A stretch of DNA of 58,813 nt from DASXYU01 sp036502295. GTDB taxonomy: Bacteria > Actinomycetota > Actinomycetes > Mycobacteriales > Jatrophihabitantaceae. The position numbers were made by a program, and so were the translations under genes. Numbering within the stretch: the first letter of the stretch is position 1; each line of letters starts with the position of its first letter. This document shows, one piece after another, positions 52,094 to 58,813 of the stretch. Location: the NCBI GenBank assembly GCA_036502295.1, contig DASXYU010000090.1, positions 1 through 58,813 on the forward strand, in the 5' to 3' direction. The notes under the pieces were generated by a model. That model saw only the letters and a list, made by a program, of their open reading frames with translations, was not told the origin of the DNA and made no database searches.

Positions 52094-52143
52094 GCGACTA
52101 CGGCGGAGACAACAGAGCGACAAACCAGCGACAACACGGCGAC
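52094..52143. repeat. Phased GCGAC repeats (about 11-bp period)
   Basis: GCGAC or GAGAC pentamers begin at 52094, 52106, 52117, 52128 and 52139: spacing 12, 11, 11, 11. The last three are followed by A. About one helical turn apart, so they lie on one DNA face between the small gene and the replication-relaxation gene. Candidate protein-binding array (iteron or recombination accessory sites). Confidence 0.5.
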
Positions 52144-52152
52144 AGTTGGACG

Positions 52153-53370
52153 TCAGGACGGCCACGACTCGTCGTCTGCGTCAAGATCGACGAGGACCGT
52201 CTCCGCAGGGCCGTCGTCCATCCATTCGGTCAGCATCGGGATGGCGTCGGCGCTCGCTGGCTCGTTCTGCCGCACGGCGTCGGCGCTCGGTAGGTCGGGC
52301 AGCCGGACTCGCCGCACAATGTCGGGATCGCGGACGAGGGGTACCCAGACGGGTCCCGCGGGGCCGTCAGGGTGGCCGTAGTCCCGTGCTGTGGTGGCGA
52401 CGTCGAGGGTGCCGTCGATGCTGCCCAGGGAGCGGGCCAGTGCTGCCCGGATGCCGGTCTCCCGGCGGGTGGTGGCCAGGCTGAACAGCAGCATGCCTTG
52501 CAGGTCTTGGTACGGGGTGCGGTAGTGCCCTACGTAGCGGTTCAGCTTCCGGGCGACGGTCGCCTGGGTTTCGGTGCCGGTGTCATATTCGAGGTAGAAG
52601 CCGAGCGGGCGGCCGTTCTCCGCCCAGCGCCCGTACCCGTCCGGGTGCACGGAGGCGTAGGGGCTGCTGGTCTGGGACTCGCTCCACCAGGTCACCAGCC
52701 CAGTGCCGTTCGGCTGGTTGGCCTGTGGCCAGCCCCGGCGGCGGGCGTGCCCGGCCAAAGCGACGAAGAAGTCGTTGACGCCCAACTGATGGCGCAGCTT
52801 GGGCGACTCGACCAGCCGCTCCAAGTGCTGGGCGTGCTCGGCCGGTCTCGGCGGGCGGACGGCCTTCTGCGCGGCGATCAATCTCGCGCCGGTGTAGCCG
52901 AGGGCGTAGTGCCACGGATACGACCCACCCGCGGCGCGCGGGAACCGGAACCGCCACAACACGTCCAGCCCGTGCAGCTCTTGCAGCCGGTGCTGCGCAC
53001 GTGTCGTGGAGCCGAACTCCAGCGCCGTCAACTGCTCGGTGGTCAACACCCGGTGCTCGGAAACCAGCGTCAGGATGCGTCGGTCCCGGTCGGTCAGCCG
53101 AGCCCACAACGCCCCGGCAGGCTCACCCAGCCGGGACCCGAACCGGCGACCAGCCGGCTGGGCTGCCCCGCCCGGCCCCCCCGAACGAGAACTATGACTA
53201 CGTGGATGCACATGCGGTCGGGGACCCGTCGAGCGGTCTATCGGTCCCGCAGTACCGGGGCCTGCAGCCGTCTGTCGGGTGGCGTCTGCCCCGGCCCTTC
53301 TAACACGCCGGGCTGATTCCGCCCGATCCGCCGGCGCACCTGTCGCCCCGGACGCCTTCTGATCGACCAT
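52153..53370 (-). CDS. Replication-relaxation family protein
   Basis: 405 aa from ATG 53370; a frame extends to 53514 only across the IS boundary. After a disordered Arg/Gly/Pro-rich N-terminus (1-80) there is a winged-helix region LTDRDRRILTLVSEHRVLTTEQLTALEFGSTTRAQHRLQEL, then LRHQLGVNDFFVALAGHARRRG and LGFYLEYDTGTETQATVARKL, the nuclease-like core of the Replic_Relax family. Found in actinobacterial integrative elements and thought to help start plasmid-type replication or transfer. Its expected partner genes are absent; an IS lies 60 bp upstream. Confidence 0.75.
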   Translation of the reverse strand: MVDQKASGATGAPADRAESARRVRRAGADATRQTAAGPGTAGPIDRSTGPRPHVHPRSHSSRSGGPGGAAQPAGRRFGSRLGEPAGALWARLTDRDRRILTLVSEHRVLTTEQLTALEFGSTTRAQHRLQELHGLDVLWRFRFPRAAGGSYPWHYALGYTGARLIAAQKAVRPPRPAEHAQHLERLVESPKLRHQLGVNDFFVALAGHARRRGWPQANQPNGTGLVTWWSESQTSSPYASVHPDGYGRWAENGRPLGFYLEYDTGTETQATVARKLNRYVGHYRTPYQDLQGMLLFSLATTRRETGIRAALARSLGSIDGTLDVATTARDYGHPDGPAGPVWVPLVRDPDIVRRVRLPDLPSADAVRQNEPASADAIPMLTEWMDDGPAETVLVDLDADDESWPS

Positions 53371-53429
53371 GCCTCGCCGTCCTCTCGGAGTTCCCTTGCA
53401 CCTAGAACTCCGGATTTCGGGCCGTTTCG

Positions 53430-54857
53430 GAGTTGCGTCCACGGATGTGGTGTTTGATCTTCGCCCGATATGGCGTGGCGGTCTGATGTGAGACGGCCAC
53501 CGCGTGATCCTCAACGAGTTCCTGCGAAGAGCTCGAGACCGAGGAGTACACGCGATGACCGCAACACCGAGTATCGACCTGTCCGGTTGGCTTACCGAGC
53601 AGCTGGGTCAGACGAGCCCTGACCTGTTGAAGCAGATGATCACCACGTTCGTGACGGCGCTGATGGGTGCCGAGGTGGATGCGGTCTGCGGTGCTGAGTA
53701 CGGCATGCGCAGCGATGAGCGCACGAACACTCGTAACGGCTACCGCAACCGGGACTGGGACACGAGGGTCGGCACCATCGATCTGGCGATCCCGAAGCTG
53801 CGCAGCGGCAGCTACTTCCCGGACTGGCTGCTCGAACACCGGCGCCGCGCCGAGGCAGCGTTGGTGTCGGTCGTGGCGACCAGCTATCTGCTGGGTGTCT
53901 CGACGCGGCGGATGGAGAAGCTGGTCGCCACCCTGGGCATCGACCGGCTGTCCAAGTCGCAGGTCAGCGTGATGGCCAAGGCTCCCGATGAGCAGGTCGA
54001 GGCGTTCCGCACCCGCCCGCTCGATGCCGGCCCGTATACGTTCCTGGCGGCCGACGCTCTTGTGTTGAAGGTCCGCGAGGGCGGGCGCACCGTGAATGTC
54101 CACGCCCTGCTCGCCTGCGCCGTGAACAGCGACGGGCATCGCGAGATCCTCGGCCTGCACGTCACCAGCAGCGAGGACGGCGCCGGCTGGCTGGCGTTCT
54201 TCCGCGACCTGACCACCCGCGGCCTGAGCGGCGTCAAGCTCGTCACCTCCGACGCGCACGCAGGACTGGTCGAGGCCATCGGTGCGACCCTGCCCGGCGC
54301 GGCCTGGCAACGCTGCAGAACCCACTACGCCGCGAACCTGATGACCGCGACCCCGAAGAGCCAGTGGGGCTGGGTCAAAGCGATGCTGCACAGCGTCTAT
54401 GACCAGCCCGACAACAAAGCCGTGCATGCACAGTTCGACAAGATGCTCGACGCCCTCACCGAGAAGCTGCCCACCGTCGTCGAGCACCTAGACACCGCGC
54501 GCGCCGACGTCCTGGCCTTCACCGAGTTCCCGAAAGAGATCTGGCGACAGATCTGGTCGAACAACCCCCAGGAACGACTCAACCGCGAGATCCGCCGCCG
54601 CACCGACGTCGTCGGCATCTTCCCTGACCGCACCAGCCTAATCCGCCTCGTCGGTGCGGTGCTCGCCGAACAACACGACGAATGGACCGAAGGCCGCCGC
54701 TACCTCGGCCTCGACGTCCTGGCCAAAAGCCGGCTCACCATCATCAACAGCGACACCGAGGCAACCGAGGAGGTGACCCTGCCCGCCCTCAGCGCATAAA
54801 GTCCATACCAAGATCACGCGGAGGCCGGCTCAAACACCACTCCCGTGGACGTGACCC
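53430..54857. mobile_element. IS256-family insertion sequence
   Basis: About 1.43 kb with imperfect terminal inverted repeats (left 53430-53457, right 54830-54857; 23 of 28 positions match, core CGTCCACGG and GTGGTGTTTGA). GTTTCG flanks both ends (53424-53429 and 54858-54863) and extends to an 8-bp match CCGTTTCG if the right boundary is drawn 2 bp inward. IS256 elements make 8-9 bp duplications. One intact transposase lies inside. Exact ends are uncertain by about 2 bp. Confidence 0.85.
53555..54799 (+). CDS. IS256-family transposase
   Basis: 414 aa from ATG 53555 preceded by GAGGAG. It is a Mutator/IS256 DDE transposase: GAEYGMRSDERTNTRNGYRNR N-terminal block, FLAADALVLKVREGG (first Asp), SDAHAGLVEAIGATLPGAAWQRCRTHYAANL (second Asp with C-x2-H), and ERLNREIRRRTDVVGIFP (catalytic Glu). 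Full length and open, so probably active. Confidence 0.93.
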   Translation: MTATPSIDLSGWLTEQLGQTSPDLLKQMITTFVTALMGAEVDAVCGAEYGMRSDERTNTRNGYRNRDWDTRVGTIDLAIPKLRSGSYFPDWLLEHRRRAEAALVSVVATSYLLGVSTRRMEKLVATLGIDRLSKSQVSVMAKAPDEQVEAFRTRPLDAGPYTFLAADALVLKVREGGRTVNVHALLACAVNSDGHREILGLHVTSSEDGAGWLAFFRDLTTRGLSGVKLVTSDAHAGLVEAIGATLPGAAWQRCRTHYAANLMTATPKSQWGWVKAMLHSVYDQPDNKAVHAQFDKMLDALTEKLPTVVEHLDTARADVLAFTEFPKEIWRQIWSNNPQERLNREIRRRTDVVGIFPDRTSLIRLVGAVLAEQHDEWTEGRRYLGLDVLAKSRLTIINSDTEATEEVTLPALSA

Positions 54858-54964
54858 GTTTCGTGACACCCGGCAGCAAAATTCACAGCGAATTCCGAAA
54901 GCTGGTGGCGGGTCGCTGAGTCGTTCACACTGGCCGAGTCATTGGGACCTGCCATGATCGGGCC

Positions 54965-55642
54965 GTGACCTCAAGTCCTCGTCCGTCGACAATGCGGGTG
55001 AAAGTCTCAGCTCGCTTCGTGACTGACGACGAACTGGTGGCGGATCTCATTCGGGTGGCCACGTTGCATGAATCCGACGTACTTACGCGGCAGCAGTACG
55101 ACCGCGACGGGAGCTACCACTCCACAACAGTCCATCGACGACTCGGCGGTTGGGCCGCGGCGTGCGCGCGAGCGGGGTTGCGTGCTGGGCGACCCGACCT
55201 TGGCCATACCGATGATCAGTGGATGGCAAACATCTTCGAGGTCTGGAGTGCCATCGGCCGTCAGCCGTCCTACGGGGACATGCGTGGGTCGCGATTCTCG
55301 CCCGAGGGCTACGCAAAGAGGTTCGGATCTTGGACGGCAGCGCTACTGAAGTTCCAGACGTGGATCGACACGGCCGAAAGCACCCTCGACAGCGACGCCA
55401 GTGCAGTTCCCCCAGCAAGCTCTCTACGAGAGACTGGTAGAAACCCCAGCCTCAGGCTTCGGTTCAAAGTGCTCCAGCGTGACCGTTTCACCTGTCGAGG
55501 ATGCGGCCGATCACCGGCTACCTCTGTCGACACCATCCTCCACGTTGACCACATCGTGCCGTTCAGCCGGGGTGGCGAAACCGTCCTAGAGAACCTCCAA
55601 GCCCTGTGCGGGGAATGCAACCTCGGCAAGTCTGATCTCTAG
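54965..55642 (+). CDS. HNH endonuclease with N-terminal homing-endonuclease-type repeats
   Basis: 225 aa from GTG 54965. Residues 15-140 hold repeated short helical units with tryptophans (TTVHRRLGGWAAACARAG, EGYAKRFGSWTAALLKF), like DNA-binding repeats of HNH_repeat proteins. The C-terminal HNH domain is LRFKVLQRDRFTCRGCG ... LHVDHIVPFSRGGETVLENLQALCGECNLGKSDL (given as key parts: C-x2-C, H-V-D-H, N, C-x2-C-x3-K). It probably nicks or cuts DNA. Lower GC than the backbone suggests foreign origin. It may serve element maintenance or defence. Confidence 0.8.
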   Translation: MTSSPRPSTMRVKVSARFVTDDELVADLIRVATLHESDVLTRQQYDRDGSYHSTTVHRRLGGWAAACARAGLRAGRPDLGHTDDQWMANIFEVWSAIGRQPSYGDMRGSRFSPEGYAKRFGSWTAALLKFQTWIDTAESTLDSDASAVPPASSLRETGRNPSLRLRFKVLQRDRFTCRGCGRSPATSVDTILHVDHIVPFSRGGETVLENLQALCGECNLGKSDL

Positions 55643-55710
55643 GTTGCGCGGAAACTGCTTCGAGCTCCGCTGCCCGGCCCCAATGTAGGAGCGCTCCGCA
55701 TCTGCGTAAT

Positions 55711-55728
55711 GTTGCCAGTATTGGCAAC
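55711..55728. promoter_or_regulatory. 18-bp palindrome, probable XRE operator
   Basis: GTTGCCAGTATTGGCAAC: perfect 7-bp arms with a 4-nt centre. It covers the -35 (TTGCCA, 55712-55717) of the XRE gene, so the XRE protein likely represses its own operon. Confidence 0.7.
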
Positions 55729-55740
55729 GGAGCCTAAAGT
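55712..55740 (+). promoter_or_regulatory. Leaderless promoter of the XRE-kinase-TPR operon
   Basis: TTGCCA (55712-55717), 17-bp spacer, TAAAGT (55735-55740). The XRE ATG at 55747 begins 6 bp after the -10, so the mRNA would start at or near the initiation codon; no ribosome site is present. Confidence 0.65.
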
Positions 55741-55746
55741 GGCTCT

Positions 55747-56055
55747 ATGGCGGGAACCCAGAACGCGGCGAGTCTGCTGAGGACCTTGCGTCGGGAGCAG
55801 GGTCGGTCGCTGCGTACGGCTGCGGCGGATATAGGGGTAGCGCCATCGCAGCTCTCCCGGATCGAGCGCGGTGAGCGTGGGCTCGGGCCGGACGTCTCTG
55901 AGCGCATCGCGTCGTACTACGGCGTCCCGGCGGAGGTCGTCGCGCTGGCGCATGGTGACGTCCCGGTCGACGTCATCAAGATCCTTCAGGAGCACCCCGA
56001 GCTGATCACGCGATTGCGTGAGGAGTACGCCGACGGCACGGAAATCGCGCTGTGA
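55747..56055 (+). CDS. XRE-family helix-turn-helix regulator
   Basis: 102 aa. HTH_3 domain: LLRTLRREQGRSLRTAAADIGVAPSQLSRIERGERGLGPDVSERIASYYGV (about 10-60; recognition helix APSQLSRIERG). A short tail (IKILQEHPELITRLREEY) may pair dimers. It overlaps the kinase start by 4 bp (GTGA). Position behind a palindromic operator suggests autoregulation of the operon, as for phage-type or toxin-antitoxin regulators. Confidence 0.85.
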   Translation: MAGTQNAASLLRTLRREQGRSLRTAAADIGVAPSQLSRIERGERGLGPDVSERIASYYGVPAEVVALAHGDVPVDVIKILQEHPELITRLREEYADGTEIAL

Positions 56056-57125
56056 CAGACGCCTGGGCGACTTCCCTCACGGGTCTGGTGCTCGGCGGCT
56101 ACCGACTCGAACGGTGCGTGGGTAATGGCGAGTTCGGTTATGTCTTCGAGGTGACCAAGATCGACACTGCCTCTTCCTTTGCCATGAAGGTCCTGTCGCC
56201 TGGCAAAGGGAGTGACGCTTCGGCGCATGTCGATTTCGACAACGAGAGTGCGCTGCTGAAGAAGCTGAACCCGTGCTCCTCGGTGATCAATCTCGTTGAT
56301 TCCGGTAGCGACGATGTCATGGTCACACTCGGCGGTGTAGACGTGCCCCTACAGCTGAAGTATCACGTTCTGGTGCTGGCTTCCGGATCTTTGGATGAGC
56401 TATTGCGTACACCGGAGCTGGTCGAACAGCTCGCGTGGCCGGAGCGACTCCGGTTGTGGCGCGGTGCAATTAAGGGCGTACACCAGATGCACCTGAAGTC
56501 CATCGCTCACCGCGACCTCAAGACCAGCAACTGCTTATTGATGGTCGTCAGCAACCGCACCGAAGTGAGACTGACCGATCTCGGCAGGTCCAAGGACTAC
56601 AGCACACCAGCGAGCCTGCCGCCGGAGTTCTACCTCGGCGGCCGAGGCGACCTGCGCTTCGCACCCCCTGAGTATCTACTGCTGCAAGGGAGCCCCAGCG
56701 AGGTGGACTTCAAGAACGCCGACCTCTACGGACTCGGATCATTACTCGCCGAACTTGCCACCGGCCACCCGATGTCCGCGCTGGCACTCACGTCATGGCA
56801 GGACGTCAGACAGGACGGCATCGCCGACCTCCGTGCGGGAGTGCGGCGCGACCTCGCCACCCTGCGCCCTCACTACCAAGCGGCTATCGAAGGCATTGCC
56901 GACGATCTTCCATCGGCGATCCGCTATGACACCAAACGGCTGCTCCTGCAGCTGTGCGACCCCGTACCGCACGCCAGGCAACCCAAGAAAGGCACCGGCC
57001 ATCGCCACGTCCCGGACGACGGGTTGCTCTGGCTACTCCGGCGCGCTGACATCCTGCAGCGCCAGCTCTCAGTTGCTCCACGCCGAATCCGATACAAGAA
57101 CCAAACGATAGAAAGGAGCGCCTAA
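56052..57125 (+). CDS. Soluble Hanks-type Ser/Thr protein kinase (mobile-element cargo)
   Basis: 357 aa from GTG 56052. All kinase landmarks are present: Gly loop VGNGEFGYV (24-30), Lys46 in FAMKVL, Glu65, catalytic HRDLKTSN (H153-N160), DLG metal motif (176-178), APPE (204-207) and ADLYGLG. No transmembrane or PASTA segment, unlike housekeeping PknB; a basic C-tail (about 305-357) ends the protein. It overlaps the XRE gene by 4 bp and the TPR gene by one base (TAATG). Probably phosphorylates a partner such as the TPR protein or regulator. Cargo kinases in defence loci are a known theme, but this one is not assigned to any. Confidence 0.85.
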   Translation: MTDAWATSLTGLVLGGYRLERCVGNGEFGYVFEVTKIDTASSFAMKVLSPGKGSDASAHVDFDNESALLKKLNPCSSVINLVDSGSDDVMVTLGGVDVPLQLKYHVLVLASGSLDELLRTPELVEQLAWPERLRLWRGAIKGVHQMHLKSIAHRDLKTSNCLLMVVSNRTEVRLTDLGRSKDYSTPASLPPEFYLGGRGDLRFAPPEYLLLQGSPSEVDFKNADLYGLGSLLAELATGHPMSALALTSWQDVRQDGIADLRAGVRRDLATLRPHYQAAIEGIADDLPSAIRYDTKRLLLQLCDPVPHARQPKKGTGHRHVPDDGLLWLLRRADILQRQLSVAPRRIRYKNQTIERSA

Positions 57126-58813
57126 TGCTAGGAGTCCTCGACGAGGCTCGCTCCTCGGACATGTTCACTCCGGACGCCAGCGAGCCTGTTCGTCCAGGAA
57201 CGGATGCTCCACTTCTGATCTCGGCTACCGCCCGGAAGTCGCACGAGGAGAAGATCGCCGAGAGACTGCTCGCTGCGGCACAGGCCGAGCGCGACGACGC
57301 CAAGAACCTTGCCTCGATCACGCCGTCCAGCACGACACTCGCCGCGCTAGCGCAAACACACGCCGTGCTCGGGGAAGGCGTTGAAGCACTGATGGCAGCC
57401 CGCCAGGCCATGGAGCTGAGCCTTGAACCACAGAAGAACTCAGAAAACTCCACGCTTCGCGATCCAACCTCTGCCCGGCTGGCTGCTGAGGTGATGCTCC
57501 GATTCGGCGCCGCTCAGGATGCGTTCACAAGACTTAGCTCGGTGAGCTTGCCCCGCTCGCTTCGCCTCACCACCGCGACCCTCGCCGTGGAACTTGGCGA
57601 TCTCGACGCGGCCCTGGGCGTACTAGAAGGCGAGCACGGGGCTCTGATCGAATCCTTCAGGGGGTTTATTCTTGCCGTCCGTCGGGAGTTCCAGAAGGCG
57701 ATTCCGCATTTGCGGCGCGCGCTTCGTGAGTCTCCGGACGACATCGCCGCAGCGATCAACCTTGCGGTGTCCCTGTGGGAGCTAGGCTCGCGACGCAAAG
57801 CCGTCGCCACAGCACTTCGCGCGACGCGCACTGCGCCAGGCCGCAAAGATGCATCTCTCCTCTACCTTCACTTCCTGTTGGAAACAGGTGGCGCCGCGCG
57901 GGCGGCTGAGGAAATCGCGACGCTGACTAAGCGTGGAGTGGTTCCCGATGCTCGCTTCCTGGTGCTTCAGGCTCGGACGCTGCTCGCTGAAGCTGACAAC
58001 GCGCGGGCCCTGCCGCTGCTTGAACGGGCGTCAGCCGAGGCGCGAACCGAAGCTGACGAGGAGTTGCGGATCGAGATCGACGCCAATGTTGCAGCGCTGA
58101 AGTACCGACTCGGTCGAAAGACCTACGACCAAACCATAGCCACGTTGACGTCGACGCTCAACGATTACCCGGACCACGAAGCAGTAGTTGTGTGCCTTGC
58201 TCGGGTTGCCGCTCGCATCACCGAAGCCTCAGTGCTGAGTGGCGCAGTCGAGCGCATTGACACTCGCCTTTCGCCGGTTCGGCGTGCGTACCTGCGGCAC
58301 CAGATCGCCTGGATTGAGGGCGACAACGAAGCCGCTGGATCGGCCGCGCTGGCGTGGTTCGACCTCGACCCGACCGATGCTCTGGCCGCCGGAGCAGCCA
58401 TGGTTGCCCTCGGAATTGGCCTGGAACGCTGGACTGAAGCCGAGAAGGTCGCCGACTTCGCACTCAAGCAGTTCCCCGACGATCTGACGATCGTCAACAA
58501 CGTCGCATACGTGCTTGCCATGGCAGGGCGAGCTGACGAGGCCATCCAGTCGCTCGAGCCGCGAGCCGAGGGCGAGTTCGTTCTCATGGCGACACTCGGT
58601 CTCGCCTACCTAGCCAAGGGAGACGTTGACCGCGGGATGCGTCTGTACCGAAAAGCTGCGGAGAAAGCCGAGAAGGTGAATCGTGACTGGCTCAGCCTCA
58701 TGACGGCGTACCAAGCGTTGGTCGTGCGTCAGCTTGGTCTTGACCAGTCTGAGTCGCCTGATGTGATCAAGGCGCTTGCGCTTGCCCCGTGCCCGTTGCC
58801 AAGCGATTGGGAG
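57125..58813 (+). CDS. TPR-repeat protein, partial (runs off window)
   Basis: Open from ATG 57125, which overlaps the kinase stop (TAATG), to the window end: 563 codons with no stop. It is almost entirely alpha-helical with degenerate TPR/HAT-like units: LAALAQTHAVLGEGVEALMAARQAMEL, AIPHLRRALRESPDDIAAAINLAVSLWELG, VNNVAYVLAMAGRADEAIQSLEP and LGLAYLAKGDVDRGMRLYRKAAE (each a TPR-like pair). No catalytic motif is seen in the visible part. It is lower in GC than the backbone. As the coupled third gene of the XRE-kinase operon it is a likely kinase substrate, sensor or scaffold; a catalytic C-terminal domain may lie beyond the window. Confidence 0.75.
   Translation, partial: MLGVLDEARSSDMFTPDASEPVRPGTDAPLLISATARKSHEEKIAERLLAAAQAERDDAKNLASITPSSTTLAALAQTHAVLGEGVEALMAARQAMELSLEPQKNSENSTLRDPTSARLAAEVMLRFGAAQDAFTRLSSVSLPRSLRLTTATLAVELGDLDAALGVLEGEHGALIESFRGFILAVRREFQKAIPHLRRALRESPDDIAAAINLAVSLWELGSRRKAVATALRATRTAPGRKDASLLYLHFLLETGGAARAAEEIATLTKRGVVPDARFLVLQARTLLAEADNARALPLLERASAEARTEADEELRIEIDANVAALKYRLGRKTYDQTIATLTSTLNDYPDHEAVVVCLARVAARITEASVLSGAVERIDTRLSPVRRAYLRHQIAWIEGDNEAAGSAALAWFDLDPTDALAAGAAMVALGIGLERWTEAEKVADFALKQFPDDLTIVNNVAYVLAMAGRADEAIQSLEPRAEGEFVLMATLGLAYLAKGDVDRGMRLYRKAAEKAEKVNRDWLSLMTAYQALVVRQLGLDQSESPDVIKALALAPCPLPSDWE

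Noticed and set aside
1..58813. CRISPR array
   Set aside because: No regularly spaced identical repeats with unique spacers were seen.

Overview
The window is high-GC DNA from an actinomycete (Actinomycetota). This follows from two gene orders: rpsP-khpA-rimM-trmD-rplS-lepB-NUDIX-rnhB-DUF2469-yraN-comM-dprA-xerC and rpsB-tsf-pyrH-frr-cdsA-rlmN. The actinobacterial small families DUF2631 and DUF2469, frequent GTG starts, likely leaderless genes and a HelD-type helicase agree with this. Genus cannot be fixed from the sequence alone.

Layout. (1) 1-2.1 kb: tRNA-Leu(UAG), a metallo-beta-lactamase/Rieske fusion, and a DUF2631 membrane protein. (2) 2.1-12 kb: a divergent polyamine locus. An ABC importer (potA-potD-potB-potC) and an amine oxidase run leftward; an Lrp regulator, a class III aminotransferase, a second amine oxidase and a flavin/PNPOx-fold protein run rightward. 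(3) 12-14.3 kb: a TetR repressor divergent from a DHA2 multidrug exporter, with three equal-spaced operators between them. (4) 14.3-32.8 kb: conserved translation, lipid and DNA-processing genes, interrupted by a large LuxR/AAA regulator preceded by a 47-codon gene and tandem repeats. (5) 33-45 kb: a CebR-like LacI regulator with a GH1 beta-glucosidase and its operator, an MFS/amidohydrolase/HIT/thrS cluster, a CapA-like lipoprotein, a DUF475 membrane protein and HelD. (6) 45.4-50 kb: an overlapping CHAD-ParA pair, a PAP2 protein and an FAD/NAD(P)-binding protein.

(7) 50.1 kb to the end: an integrated mobile element at tRNA-Val(CAC). It begins with a large serine recombinase whose last codons lie inside the tRNA gene and which carries a one-base frameshift. 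A small ORF, a replication-relaxation-like protein and an intact IS256-family insertion follow. The accessory genes are an HNH nuclease and then a tightly overlapping XRE regulator - Ser/Thr kinase - TPR protein operon that runs off the window. Its promoter overlaps an 18-bp palindrome and it appears to be leaderless.

Most interesting points: the XRE-kinase-TPR cargo operon as a candidate uncharacterised signalling or defence module; the CHAD-ParA overlap as a possible polyphosphate-granule positioning pair; HelD with no canonical start codon for its conserved N-terminus; the tRNA/recombinase junction; a dispersed hairpin repeat that fills two convergent intergenic gaps; and the precisely placed TetR operators.
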